NCBI GenBank assembly: GCA_023391095.1
Contig: JAEWBN010000009.1
Span: 248,001-312,000, forward strand
Length of the DNA: 64,000 nucleotides
Origin: Pseudomonadota bacterium
Lineage (GTDB): Bacteria > Pseudomonadota > Alphaproteobacteria > Rhizobiales > Devosiaceae
Direction of reading: 5' to 3'
The notes under the pieces are model-generated. The model did not search any database, was not told the DNA's origin, and saw only the letters and a program-made list of their open reading frames with translations. Below are positions 1-8,495 of the stretch, piece by piece. The position numbers and the translations under genes are program-made. The first letter of the stretch is position 1. Each line of letters begins with the position of its first letter.

Positions 1-537
1 TTCGGCATAGGCGTCAAAGCCATGCGCTTCAAAGGGTCCCTCGATTTTGGCGACCAGCGCCTGGGCATTGGCGAGGGTTCGGTTGAGCACGTGGATCGTG
101 CCGGCAAAACGCTCGCGCAGGGCGACCAGAATGGCGCGGGCTGCACCGCCGGCGCCCAGGACGATGGCATCGCCCGGTTGGGCAGTCCAGCCGGGCGCCC
201 CGGCATCGAGATTGCCGAGAAAACCCAGATAGTCGGTATTGATGCCGGTCACCATACCGTCGCGTACCACCAGCGTATTCACCGCGCCGATGGTTCTGGC
301 CAGATCGTCCACCGCATCGCAAAGCGCGAACACGGCTTCCTTGTGCGGAATGGTGACATTGCCCCCGGCAAATTCACCGGCCCGCAGGCGCTTGAAAAAC
401 GCCGGCAGGTCGGCGGGCGCGACGTCGATGGCCTCGTAGGTTCCATCGATGCCATGCTGGGCCAGCCAGGTGCCGTGGATCAGCGGCGAGCGGGAATGGG
501 CAATGGGATGCCCGATGACAAAGGCTTTTGTGGTCAC
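1..537 (-). CDS. aroE: Shikimate dehydrogenase, partial (runs off the left edge)
   Basis: Reduces 3-dehydroshikimate to shikimate with NADPH in the aromatic amino acid pathway. The 179 codons present begin VTTKAFVIGHPIAHSRSP. They carry the substrate-binding S-x-S (S15, S17), the NVTIPHK catalytic-lysine motif (K66), the conserved N87 and NTD (100-102), and the start of the NADP Rossmann fold, GAGGAARA near 128-134. The C-terminal third lies outside the window. I chose the GTG at 537 because an AGGA sits about 8 nt upstream, inside the end of maf; no ATG is available near the start. It lies 5 bp downstream of maf and so is probably co-transcribed with it, leftward away from the putative origin. 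Confidence 0.93.
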   Translation of the reverse strand, partial: MTTKAFVIGHPIAHSRSPLIHGTWLAQHGIDGTYEAIDVAPADLPAFFKRLRAGEFAGGNVTIPHKEAVFALCDAVDDLARTIGAVNTLVVRDGMVTGINTDYLGFLGNLDAGAPGWTAQPGDAIVLGAGGAARAILVALRERFAGTIHVLNRTLANAQALVAKIEGPFEAHGFDAYAE

Positions 538-542
538 GCTGA

Positions 543-1154
543 TCAGTCCTGCGGTGCTAGCAGTTCGGGGGCGAAATCGCGCAGCGCCGCGAGAAGCGGC
601 AGGAGCGGCAGGCCCAGAATGGTGAAATAGTCGCCGACGACCGTTTCAAAGAGACGAATGGACGGACCTTCGAGGCGATATCCCCCGACGGAGCCCAGGA
701 CCTGTTCCCCCTCGAGGTCGAGGACGGCGTCGCGCTCTTCGGGTGAAAAATCGCGCATGGTCAGCTCTGCTGTCTGGGCATCGGACCAGAGAAACTCTCC
801 GTCCCGCACCAGGGCCACGGCAGCGTGGAGGCGATGCGTCTTGCCGCGCAGGCGGTCGAGCTGTTCGGCTGCGGCCGTCCGGTTGGCCGGCTTGTGCAAA
901 AGCTCCAGGCCCAGTGCCAGCGTCTGGTCGGCGCCGATCACTAGAGCACCGGGACAAAGGGCGGAAACGGCTTCGGCCTTGCGGCGCGCCAGGATCAGGG
1001 CAATGTCGCGGGCATCTGCGCCAGCATCGAAAGCCTCGGCTTCGATGCTCCGTTCGTCGATGCTTGCGGGGCGGATGTCGAAGCGCAGTCCGGCCTTGTC
1101 CAGCAAGGCTTTGCGGGTGGCGCTGGTGGAAGCAAGGATCAACATAGGGACCAT
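543..1154 (-). CDS. maf: Maf family nucleotide pyrophosphatase
   Basis: Cytoplasmic house-cleaning NTP pyrophosphatase that hydrolyses non-canonical nucleotides; some members act on dTTP/UTP or m7GTP. About 203 aa, normal for the family. The N-terminal LILASTSATRKALL corresponds to the family S-x-S-x-R-R signature. Other signatures are SIDER, the GADQTLAL acidic motif, HKP, and the C-terminal VGGYRLEG and GDYFTILGLPL blocks. Start choice is open among GTG 1163, ATG 1154 and ATG 1145. I prefer 1154, which has a GGA just upstream. GTG 1163 would overlap a DnaA-box-like sequence. It precedes aroE on the same strand and borders the putative origin. Confidence 0.9.
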   Translation of the reverse strand: MVPMLILASTSATRKALLDKAGLRFDIRPASIDERSIEAEAFDAGADARDIALILARRKAEAVSALCPGALVIGADQTLALGLELLHKPANRTAAAEQLDRLRGKTHRLHAAVALVRDGEFLWSDAQTAELTMRDFSPEERDAVLDLEGEQVLGSVGGYRLEGPSIRLFETVVGDYFTILGLPLLPLLAALRDFAPELLAPQD

Positions 1155-1155
1155 G

Positions 1156-1585
1156 TTTTCCACACTGTCATCCCCAGCTCAAGGGTCAACTGTGGGCTAG
1201 TCGAGCAAGTTTCGACTGCTAGCCGAGTTGTTCGACCTGGGTAAGATTTCGTTAACACTTTCTTTTGGCGCGCCGCGTTCGGCGGCTGAGGAAAGGTCTG
1301 GGGAAATCCCCGAGGCGGCAAACCCAGATGTGAGTCCGCTCTTCCACAGCCGGAATCGAATCGTTGACTCCGGAGTCGGCGCATTAAGCTCTTGTTAAGA
1401 GATATGAACGAGTGGTTAACGGGGCGCCGGAGAGTCTGTGTTCACACCGCGTTAACCAAAGCCTGCGCGCAAGTGCCGCCACAGGCCGTGATTGTGGATG
1501 GTGCGGAATTGCAGCTAAACACCGCCATAAAGATAAAGAAGCGAAGCAAGAAAGACTCTTTTTGGGTCTTGGAAGGGATGGCACC
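1156..1585. other. Putative chromosomal replication origin (oriC) between maf and hemE
   Basis: This gap of about 0.4 kb separates divergent genes. Seen directly: a perfect TTAA-N7-TTAA CtrA-type site (1384-1398) and three more with one mismatch in the left half (1241-1255 GTAA/TTAA, 1405-1419 TGAA/TTAA, 1441-1455 TTCA/TTAA), all three followed by C. DnaA-box-like sequences are TTTTCCACA (1156-1164, 8 of 9 to TTATCCACA), TCTTCCACA (1340-1348, 7 of 9) and CCATCCACA on the minus strand (1493-1501, 7 of 9). An A-rich stretch at about 1526-1566 could be the unwinding element. Known: origins of Caulobacter and several Rhizobiales lie beside hemE, and CtrA binds the Caulobacter origin. Genes on both sides run away from the gap, and parAB and parS lie nearby. 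Confidence 0.75.
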
Positions 1586-2620
1586 ATGAATCCGGTGGCA
1601 CATAAACCGCTGCTTGCCGCTGTGCTCGGACAGCGCCAGGAACGCCCACCCGTCTGGATCATGCGACAGGCTGGTCGCTATCTGCCGGAATATCGCGAGA
1701 CCCGCAAACAGGCGGGGGGCTTTCTCGAACTCTGCTATACGCCAGACCTGGCCACCGAGGTAACGCTGCAGCCACTGCGCCGGTTCGATCTCGATGCTGC
1801 GATCCTGTTTTCCGATATCCTGGTCATTCCCGATGCGCTGGGGCAATCGGTTCGCTTTGAAGTGGGCGAAGGGCCCATTCTCGATCCAATCGACGCTGCC
1901 GGGATCGACCGTCTCGATCGAGACAGGGCTTTGGAACATCTGGCGCCGGTCCTAGAAACCGTGCGCCGGCTCCGGGCAGCGCTGCCTGCCGAAAAGACCC
2001 TGATCGGCTTCTGTGGCGCGCCCTGGACGGTGGCCACCTATATGCTCAATGGCCGTGGCTCCCCCGACCAATGGACGGCGCGCCGGTTTGCGTTGGAGCA
2101 TCCCGAGGCTTTCGACCGGTTGATCGACATTCTGGTCGAGACTAGCATCGACTACCTTGCTGCCCAGCTGGAAGCGGGCGCCGACGTGGTCCAGATCTTT
2201 GAGAGCTGGGCGCTCAATGTCGACGACGCCGCTTTTGCCCGCCAGGTCACCGAGCCCAACCGCCGGATTGTCGAGGGGCTGCGCCAGCGGAGCCCCGATG
2301 CACCGGTCATCGGTTTTCCACGCGGTGCCGCCGGCAATATTGCCGGCTTTGCCGAGCGCACCGGCGTCAACGCAGTAGGCATCGATTATGCCACCCCGCT
2401 CGAATTCGTTCGGGCGAGCCTTTCTAAGACGCTGACGGTGCAAGGCAATCTTGATCCGTTACGGCTCGTTTTGGGTGGCGAGCAGATGGAAACCAGAGCC
2501 CGCGACATCATTGCCGCCTTTTCCGATCGCCCCCATATTTTCAATCTGGGGCATGGAATTGTGCCAGAAACACCAATTGCGCATGTCGAGCGGCTGATCC
2601 GTCTCGTCAAGGAAGGCTAG
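1586..2620 (+). CDS. hemE: Uroporphyrinogen III decarboxylase
   Basis: Removes four acetate carboxyl groups from uroporphyrinogen III to give coproporphyrinogen III in haem synthesis. 344 aa, normal length. The N-terminal signature PVWIMRQAGRYLPEYR (residues 22-37) carries the substrate-binding arginines R27 and R31. FSDIL contains the conserved aspartate, GFCGAPWT is present, and the C-terminal half has NLGHGI. The open frame extends far upstream, but the ATG at 1586 is preceded by GGAAGGG and fits the family N-terminus. hemJ follows after 10 bp, so the two haem genes probably form one unit that leaves the putative origin rightward. Confidence 0.96.
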   Translation: MNPVAHKPLLAAVLGQRQERPPVWIMRQAGRYLPEYRETRKQAGGFLELCYTPDLATEVTLQPLRRFDLDAAILFSDILVIPDALGQSVRFEVGEGPILDPIDAAGIDRLDRDRALEHLAPVLETVRRLRAALPAEKTLIGFCGAPWTVATYMLNGRGSPDQWTARRFALEHPEAFDRLIDILVETSIDYLAAQLEAGADVVQIFESWALNVDDAAFARQVTEPNRRIVEGLRQRSPDAPVIGFPRGAAGNIAGFAERTGVNAVGIDYATPLEFVRASLSKTLTVQGNLDPLRLVLGGEQMETRARDIIAAFSDRPHIFNLGHGIVPETPIAHVERLIRLVKEG

Positions 2621-2630
2621 GGGATTGCCG

Positions 2631-3056
2631 ATGATTGAATGGTTCAAGGCACTGCACGTCATCGCAGTTGTCGCCTGGATGGCGGGGATGCTCTACCTGC
2701 CCCGGCTGTTTGTCTATCATACCGCGGCCGAGAAGGGCTCGGTGCAGTCCGAGACGTTCAAGGTCATGGAACGGCGCCTGTTCCGCGGCATCACCACGCC
2801 GGCGATGATCGCCACCTGGCTGTTCGGTCTCGCAATGGTGGGCCATGGCATCGTGGACTGGGGTTCGATCTGGCCCTGGGTCAAGGCTGCCTTCGTTCTC
2901 GCCATGTCCGGCGTCCACGGCATGTATGCCCGGCATTTGCGCGCCTTTGCTGAGGACCGGAACGACAAGCCGCAGAAATATTTCCGCATTCTCAACGAGG
3001 TGCCGACGGTTTTCCTGATCATCATCGTGATCATGGTGATCGTAAAGCCGTTCTAG
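2631..3056 (+). CDS. hemJ: Protoporphyrinogen IX oxidase HemJ
   Basis: Small membrane oxidase (UPF0093) that converts protoporphyrinogen IX to protoporphyrin IX in bacteria lacking HemG/HemY. 141 aa with four likely membrane helices: about residues 6-24, 50-70, 78-96 and the C-terminal IIIVIMVIV stretch. The conserved histidine of the KALHVIAVVAWMAGMLYLPR segment is H9; basic residues near ARHLR are also typical. ATG 2631 is preferred over TTG 2625 because AGGGG precedes it and it starts MIEWFKALH. Directly behind hemE, with which it is very probably co-transcribed. Confidence 0.9.
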   Translation: MIEWFKALHVIAVVAWMAGMLYLPRLFVYHTAAEKGSVQSETFKVMERRLFRGITTPAMIATWLFGLAMVGHGIVDWGSIWPWVKAAFVLAMSGVHGMYARHLRAFAEDRNDKPQKYFRILNEVPTVFLIIIVIMVIVKPF

Positions 3057-3122
3057 TCTGGATAATGGGCGACGGGGCCGGGCAACGCGCACCGGCCTCT
3101 GTCGCATCTATCCCCGGCGTCG

Positions 3123-3138
3123 GGTTTCACGTGAATCC
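3123..3138. promoter_or_regulatory. parS-like ParB-binding site 1
   Basis: GGTTTCACGTGAATCC, centred on CACGTG, matches the consensus TGTTTCACGTGAAACA at 13 of 16 positions. It lies in the hemJ-rho gap. Read on the minus strand it resembles the asymmetric TGATTCACGTGAAACA variant that is common in this window. Confidence 0.7.
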
Positions 3139-3300
3139 GGCCATCAGAACGGCAATGGCTTGAAAAACGCCGCGGATCACGCTACATCCTGCCCAACGCA
3201 TCCCTTTCCTGCGCGGTCGCCCTGATCGCGGCGCGGTGCCGAACCTTCCCAAATACTTAACACTTCTACCAACGATCTCCCTCAAGGGTCCGTCGCATAC

Positions 3301-4566
3301 ATGCAGAATATCAAGCTCAGCGAGCTCAAGGCCAAGTCCCCGGCTGAACTCTTGGCGTTTGCCGAGGAACTGGAGGTCGAGAACGCATCGACCATGCGCA
3401 AGCAGGAGTTGATGTTCGCCATTCTCAAGGAATTGGCGGCCCAGGAAGTCGACATCGTGGGCGAAGGCGTGGTGGAAGTGCTGCCCGATGGCTTCGGCTT
3501 TCTGCGGTCCCCCGACGCCAACTATCTGCCTGGACCTGACGATATTTATGTCAGCCCCAGCCAGATCCGGCGCTTCGGGCTGCGCACCGGCGACACGGTC
3601 GAGGGCGAAATCCGCTCTCCCAAGGAAGGCGAGCGCTACTTCGCGCTGCTCAAAGTAAACACCATTAACTTCGAAGATCCTGAAGCCGTCCGGCACAAGG
3701 TGAACTTCGATAACCTGACGCCGCTTTATCCCGAAGAGCGACTTCGGATGGAGCTGCCCGATCCGACCCTCAAGGATCGTTCGGCGCGCCTCCTCGATCT
3801 CGTCGCTCCCTTGGGTAAAGGCCAGCGCGCCCTGATCGTTGCGCCTCCGCGTACCGGTAAGACGGTACTGTTGCAGAACATTGCACAGTCAATCGCGACC
3901 AATCATCCTGAGTGCTATCTCATCGTCCTGCTGATCGACGAGCGTCCGGAAGAAGTGACCGATATGCAGCGCTCGGTGCGCGGCGAAGTCATTTCCTCCA
4001 CCTTTGATGAGCCCGCCTCGCGCCACGTCCAGGTCGCGGAAATGGTGATCGAAAAGGCCAAGCGCCTTGTCGAACACAAGCGCGATGTGGTGATTCTCCT
4101 CGATTCCATCACGCGCCTTGGCCGCGCCTACAACACGGTTGTCCCGAGCTCCGGCAAGGTCCTGACCGGTGGTGTCGACGCCAACGCCCTGCAGCGCCCC
4201 AAGCGCTTCTTCGGCGCCGCCCGTAATATCGAAGGCGGTGGGTCGCTGACCATCATCTCGACGGCGCTGATCGATACCGGCAGCCGCATGGACGAAGTGA
4301 TCTTCGAAGAGTTCAAGGGCACCGGTAACTCGGAAATCATTCTCGACCGCAAGGTCGCCGACAAGCGCATCTTCCCGGCGCTGGACATCACCAAGTCCGG
4401 TACCCGCAAGGAGGAGCTCCTGGTCGAGTCCGACATTCTCAAGAAGATGTATGTCCTGCGCCGCATCCTCAACCCGATGGGCACGATCGACGCGATGGAA
4501 TTCCTGATGGACAAGGTTCGTCAGACCAAGACCAATTCGGACTTCTTCGACTCGATGAATACCTAA
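3301..4566 (+). CDS. rho: Transcription termination factor Rho
   Basis: Hexameric RNA helicase that ends transcription at Rho-dependent sites and silences foreign or antisense RNA. 421 aa, standard length. The N-terminal Rho-N helical domain covers about 1-45. The cold-shock-like RNA-binding domain (about 48-120) includes DGFGFLRSPDANYLPGPDD. The RecA-like ATPase has Walker A APPRTGKTVLL near 180-191, Walker B VVILLDSITRLGRAYN, and the Q/R-loop region with GTGNSEIILDR. It starts at ATG 3301 after a 244-bp leader holding a parS site. Between hemJ and mnmE, as in other Rhizobiales origin regions. Confidence 0.98.
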   Translation: MQNIKLSELKAKSPAELLAFAEELEVENASTMRKQELMFAILKELAAQEVDIVGEGVVEVLPDGFGFLRSPDANYLPGPDDIYVSPSQIRRFGLRTGDTVEGEIRSPKEGERYFALLKVNTINFEDPEAVRHKVNFDNLTPLYPEERLRMELPDPTLKDRSARLLDLVAPLGKGQRALIVAPPRTGKTVLLQNIAQSIATNHPECYLIVLLIDERPEEVTDMQRSVRGEVISSTFDEPASRHVQVAEMVIEKAKRLVEHKRDVVILLDSITRLGRAYNTVVPSSGKVLTGGVDANALQRPKRFFGAARNIEGGGSLTIISTALIDTGSRMDEVIFEEFKGTGNSEIILDRKVADKRIFPALDITKSGTRKEELLVESDILKKMYVLRRILNPMGTIDAMEFLMDKVRQTKTNSDFFDSMNT

Positions 4567-4584
4567 ACCGACGGGCAGGGCGCC

Positions 4585-5877
4585 ATGCAGGCGGGCGACA
4601 CAATCATGGCGCTCTCCTCCGGCGCCCTGCCGGCCGGAGTTGCGGTTATCCGGCTTTCAGGGCCGCTCGTTCGGTCCACTCTCGAGGCGCTTGCCGGTGG
4701 TGTCCCGGAGCCGCGCAAGATGGTGCTCCGCCATATCGGTTCGGAGCGTCGGCTCGATCAGGGCCTCGTGGCCTTCTTTCCCTCTCCCCATAGCTTTACC
4801 GGCGAAGACTGTGCCGAATTGCATGTGCATGGCTCGATCGCGGGTGTGAAAGCCATTCTGGCGGCTTTGCGCGACCAGGGTCTGCGTATGGCTGAAGCTG
4901 GCGAGTTCACGCGCCGGGCCCTCGAGAATGGCAAGCTCGACCTGCTTGCCGTCGAAGGCTTGGGCGATCTGCTCGCCGCCGATACCGAGAAACAACGCCA
5001 GCAAGCTTTGGCGCGCTATGATGGTCGGTTGACCGGCCAAGTGGATCAGTGGCGGGACACGTTGCTGGATCTTCGCGCCGAAATTGAAGCCCGCCTCGAC
5101 TTTTCCGATGAGGGTGATGTCGGAGAAAATCTCCCCCCAAGCTGGCTTGTCCAGTTAGCGGATCTGGAACTCTCGATTGCCTCTGCCCTCGCCTCGGTCG
5201 ACAGCGGCCGCATTGTCCGTGAGGGCATCAGGGTTGCCATTGGTGGCGCACCCAATGTCGGCAAATCCAGCCTCATCAACGCCTTGGCTAAGTCCGATAT
5301 TGCGATTGTATCAGATGAGGCCGGGACAACGCGCGACGTGCGAGAAGTACCACTCGATATCGGGGGGCAGCTGTTTATTCTCATGGATCTCGCTGGTCTC
5401 AGGGACACGGACAGCCGCGCAGAAGCGGAGGGCATTCGCCGGGCACAAAAGGCCATCGCTGAGGCCGATGTGCTGCTTTGGCTCACCGCGCCCGATGTTG
5501 AGGACGCCCTCAAGCCAGAGACCGGAGCGCGTGTTGTAATGGTTGGGACCAAAAGCGATATACGGTCAGTTTCCGGGGTCGATCTCACCGTTTCGACGAC
5601 ACAACACCAGGGCCTCGACCAGTTGATTGCGCGGCTTCGTGATTTGGGCGAGGGATTGGCTGGTGGTGAACCTTCGCTCGTGAGCCATGAGCGTGATCGG
5701 CAGACCTTGCAGCAGGCGCTAAGTGCCCTGGAAGAGACGCGCAACGCTCTGCATGATTGGGAACTCGCTGCAGAGTCCTTGAGACGCGCGTCCTTTGCTC
5801 TTGAACGCCTGATTGGTCGCCTGGATGCAGAGAAGGTGCTGGATCGCCTGTTCAGCAGTTTCTGCATCGGAAAATGA
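4585..5877 (+). CDS. mnmE: tRNA uridine-5-carboxymethylaminomethyl modification GTPase MnmE
   Basis: Acts with MnmG to install cmnm5 at wobble U34 of certain tRNAs. 430 aa, at the short end for the family. The N-terminal folate-binding domain covers about 1-115. The G domain has P-loop GAPNVGKSSLIN (about 220-231), DEAGTTRD, DLAGLRD and GTKSD. The C-terminal helical domain ends in the invariant CIGK motif, whose cysteine is needed for modification. It starts 18 bp after rho. Its TGA stop at 5875-5877 forms the first bases of a parS site, so coding and segregation signals share sequence. mnmG follows after an 88-bp gap with two parS sites. Confidence 0.97.
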   Translation: MQAGDTIMALSSGALPAGVAVIRLSGPLVRSTLEALAGGVPEPRKMVLRHIGSERRLDQGLVAFFPSPHSFTGEDCAELHVHGSIAGVKAILAALRDQGLRMAEAGEFTRRALENGKLDLLAVEGLGDLLAADTEKQRQQALARYDGRLTGQVDQWRDTLLDLRAEIEARLDFSDEGDVGENLPPSWLVQLADLELSIASALASVDSGRIVREGIRVAIGGAPNVGKSSLINALAKSDIAIVSDEAGTTRDVREVPLDIGGQLFILMDLAGLRDTDSRAEAEGIRRAQKAIAEADVLLWLTAPDVEDALKPETGARVVMVGTKSDIRSVSGVDLTVSTTQHQGLDQLIARLRDLGEGLAGGEPSLVSHERDRQTLQQALSALEETRNALHDWELAAESLRRASFALERLIGRLDAEKVLDRLFSSFCIGK

Positions 5878-5890
5878 TTCACGTGAAACA
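5875..5890. promoter_or_regulatory. parS site 2
   Basis: TGATTCACGTGAAACA matches the consensus at 15 of 16. The first three bases are the mnmE stop codon. Confidence 0.9.
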
Positions 5891-5917
5891 TCGCGGGAAG
5901 GTCATCTACCCGTCAAT

Positions 5918-5933
5918 TGATTCACGTGAAACA
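5918..5933. promoter_or_regulatory. parS site 3
   Basis: TGATTCACGTGAAACA, identical to site 2 and 43 bp downstream in the same orientation, in the mnmE-mnmG gap. Confidence 0.9.
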
Positions 5934-5965
5934 TTGGCCTATGTCAGGCGCCTTGGAGAAAAGCC

Positions 5966-7828
5966 ATGACCGACTTTGCTGTTATCGTTGTAGGAGGTGG
6001 TCACGCCGGCACTGAAGCTGCGGCCGCTTCTGCGCGACTCGGTGTGCCCACGGCCCTGATCACCCATCGCTTCGACACGATCGGGGAAATGAGCTGCAAC
6101 CCGGCGATTGGCGGGCTTGGCAAGGGTCACCTTGTTCGTGAGATCGATGCTCTTGATGGCCTGATGGGGCGTGTCGCCGATCAGGCAGGTATCCAGTTCC
6201 GCGTGCTCAATCGTCGCAAAGGACCAGCCGTTCGTGGACCACGGGCTCAGGCCGACCGGAAGCTCTACCGACAAGCCATGCAGGCTGCGATTAGCGCACA
6301 GGACAATCTCACGGTCATTGAAGGCGAGGTCGACGACCTTACCGTGAACAATGGCGCCATCTCTGGCGTGGTGCTGCTGGATGGACGCAGGTTTTCAACT
6401 CAAGCCGTGGTGCTGACCACGGGCACCTTCCTTCGGGGCCTGATCCATCGCGGTGAGGAAACCGTCCCTGCCGGTCGCGTCGGTGAAAAGCCGGTATTGG
6501 GTCTATCGACACGTCTCGAAAATCTCGGCTTGCAACTGGGCCGTCTCAAGACCGGGACGCCTGCGCGTCTCAATGGCGCAACAATCAACTACGCCGTGCT
6601 TGAGGAGCAACCTGGCGACAATCCGCCCGAGCCATTCTCCTCGCTGACCTCTGCGATCACCACACCGCAAATCTCCTGTCACATCACCCGGACGACAGCA
6701 GAGACGCATGGGATCATCACGGCGAATCTCCATCGCTCTGCGATGTATTCCGGGCGCATCCAGTCCCGCGGCCCGCGCTATTGTCCGTCCATCGAAGACA
6801 AGGTTGTGCGCTTCGCCGATCGCGATAGCCACCAGATCTTCCTTGAACCCGAAGGGCTCGACGACACCACGGTCTATCCCAACGGTCTGTCCACCTCCCT
6901 GCCGGCCGATGTGCAGGAGACATTCCTGCGCTCCATGCCCGGCTTGGAGGAAGTGGAAATCATTCGGCCGGGCTATGCGATTGAATATGACTATGTCGAC
7001 CCAAGAGAGCTCCGCTCAACGCTTGAAGTGAAGCGCCAGCCGGGCCTTTACCTTGCCGGTCAAATCAATGGCACGACGGGGTATGAAGAGGCCGGCGCGC
7101 AAGGGGTCCTGGCTGGTGCCAATGCGGCCCTTGCCTCAAAGGGCGAAGAGCCGCTGATCCTGTCGCGGACCGAAAGTTATCTCGGCGTCATGATCGACGA
7201 TCTGGTGACACGCGGCGTCAGCGAACCCTATCGCATGTTCACCTCCCGCGCCGAGTTCCGTTTGCACCTTCGCGCGGACAATGCTGATCAGCGATTGACG
7301 CCAGTTGGGCTCGCGAAGGGTCTCGTAGGTGAGGCGCGCCGCGAGCATTACGAGACCAAGACGGCCCAGCTTTCGACGGCACGATCCACGCTCAACCGGC
7401 TCAGCGTCACACCGAGCGAGGCTCGGCGTGCTGGTCTTGCTGTCAACGAGGATGGCAAGCGCCGCTCAGCGTTCGATCTCCTGTCCTATCCTAACATTGA
7501 CGTGGCAACGCTGGCTCAGGTCTGGCCGGAACTCACCGACATGCCTGGCTCAATCCTCGAGCAGGTCGCTATCGACGCACAATATGCGGTCTATCTTGAT
7601 CGCCAGAAGGCGGATATCGAGGGCATGCGCCGGGACGAGCAGCGCTCCATGCCTGACGATCTCGACTATATGAGCATTCCGGGACTCTCGATGGAACTCC
7701 GGCAGAAGCTCTCACAACAGCGGCCCCAAACAATCGCTCAGGCTCAAGCCATGGATGGCATGACCCCAGCCGCGATCACCCTTTTGCTTGCCGTTATCCG
7801 CCGTGGCCAGATGGCAAAGGCCGGCTGA
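5966..7828 (+). CDS. mnmG: tRNA uridine-5-carboxymethylaminomethyl modification enzyme MnmG (GidA)
   Basis: FAD- and NADH-dependent partner of MnmE in wobble-uridine modification. 620 aa, normal. The N-terminal FAD dinucleotide fold is VVGGGHAGTEAA (about 8-19), followed by the GidA signature GEMSCNPAIGGLGKGHL. ISCHITRTTAETH carries a conserved cysteine and NGLSTSLP is present. The GQINGTTGYEEAGAQG block is the second GidA signature, and the C-terminal helical domain contacts MnmE and tRNA. The stop overlaps the rsmG start by one base (TGATG), which suggests translational coupling. The operon order mnmE-mnmG-rsmG-parA-parB is conserved near many bacterial origins. Confidence 0.98.
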   Translation: MTDFAVIVVGGGHAGTEAAAASARLGVPTALITHRFDTIGEMSCNPAIGGLGKGHLVREIDALDGLMGRVADQAGIQFRVLNRRKGPAVRGPRAQADRKLYRQAMQAAISAQDNLTVIEGEVDDLTVNNGAISGVVLLDGRRFSTQAVVLTTGTFLRGLIHRGEETVPAGRVGEKPVLGLSTRLENLGLQLGRLKTGTPARLNGATINYAVLEEQPGDNPPEPFSSLTSAITTPQISCHITRTTAETHGIITANLHRSAMYSGRIQSRGPRYCPSIEDKVVRFADRDSHQIFLEPEGLDDTTVYPNGLSTSLPADVQETFLRSMPGLEEVEIIRPGYAIEYDYVDPRELRSTLEVKRQPGLYLAGQINGTTGYEEAGAQGVLAGANAALASKGEEPLILSRTESYLGVMIDDLVTRGVSEPYRMFTSRAEFRLHLRADNADQRLTPVGLAKGLVGEARREHYETKTAQLSTARSTLNRLSVTPSEARRAGLAVNEDGKRRSAFDLLSYPNIDVATLAQVWPELTDMPGSILEQVAIDAQYAVYLDRQKADIEGMRRDEQRSMPDDLDYMSIPGLSMELRQKLSQQRPQTIAQAQAMDGMTPAAITLLLAVIRRGQMAKAG

Positions 7829-8475
7829 TGCGGGCGGTTGACCATATTGCGAGGCACCAGACGCATTTTACGCGTGATGCGGAGGCAGTAGCCCGCGATC
7901 TGGAATCTTATGCCAATCTGCTCGAAAAATGGCAAAAGGTGCAGAATCTTGTTTCACGTGAAACACTGGGGGAAATCTGGACACGCCATTTCGCGGACAG
8001 TCTCCAGGCGCTGAACTGTTTCACGGATGATGATCGCAGGTTCATGGACTTGGGCAGCGGCGGCGGTTTCCCGGCGTTACCTTTGGCCATTGCCCGGAAG
8101 GGGTCGGGTCAAACTTTCACACTCGTTGAACCGACAGCTCGCAAGGTGAGCTTTCTGAGGACAGTGGCCAGAGAGCTAGATCTCAACGTCACCGTCATCG
8201 GGCGTCGCACGGACGAAATTGATTCACGTGAAACAGGCCAGCCTGATGTGATCACGTCGAGAGCCTTGGCTTCCTTGAAGCAATTGTGTGAATGGATGGA
8301 GCCCTTCTGGGGCGCCAATACCAAGGCCATTCTGCACAAAGGCCGGGAACATGTTGAAGAAGTGGCAGAAACGGCTGCGCTTTGGGACTTCGACGTGTTA
8401 ACCTCCCAAAGTGATACCGATCCCGGTAGCGCAATTCTCGAAATCCGGAATTTGCGCAGGAAATCAGTGCGTTAG
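7828..8475 (+). CDS. rsmG: 16S rRNA (guanine-527-N7)-methyltransferase RsmG (GidB)
   Basis: Methylates N7 of G527 in the 530 loop of 16S rRNA; loss in many bacteria gives low-level streptomycin resistance. 215 aa. The SAM-binding motif DLGSGGGFPALPLAI lies near residues 72-86, followed by the LVEPTARKVSFLR acidic loop and the RALASLKQL segment. It overlaps the mnmG stop. Two parS sites lie inside the coding sequence, where the parS bases spell VSRET (near residue 42) and DSRET (near residue 132). Protein sequence and ParB-binding sequence are therefore jointly constrained here. Confidence 0.97.
   Translation: MRAVDHIARHQTHFTRDAEAVARDLESYANLLEKWQKVQNLVSRETLGEIWTRHFADSLQALNCFTDDDRRFMDLGSGGGFPALPLAIARKGSGQTFTLVEPTARKVSFLRTVARELDLNVTVIGRRTDEIDSRETGQPDVITSRALASLKQLCEWMEPFWGANTKAILHKGREHVEEVAETAALWDFDVLTSQSDTDPGSAILEIRNLRRKSVR
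7950..7965. promoter_or_regulatory. parS site 4 (perfect, inside rsmG)
   Basis: TGTTTCACGTGAAACA, 16 of 16 to the bacterial parS consensus, located within rsmG and read there as VSRET. Confidence 0.95.
8220..8235. promoter_or_regulatory. parS site 5 (inside rsmG)
   Basis: TGATTCACGTGAAACA, 15 of 16, same asymmetric form and orientation as sites 2 and 3, read as DSRET in rsmG. Confidence 0.9.
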
Positions 8476-8495
8476 CGGCAGTTGCGGAGGCCGGA

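Noticed and set aside
1537..1570. Terminator in the A-rich stretch before hemE
   Set aside because: The AAGAC/GTCTT stem is only five pairs and lies within the likely unwinding region; no gene ends there.
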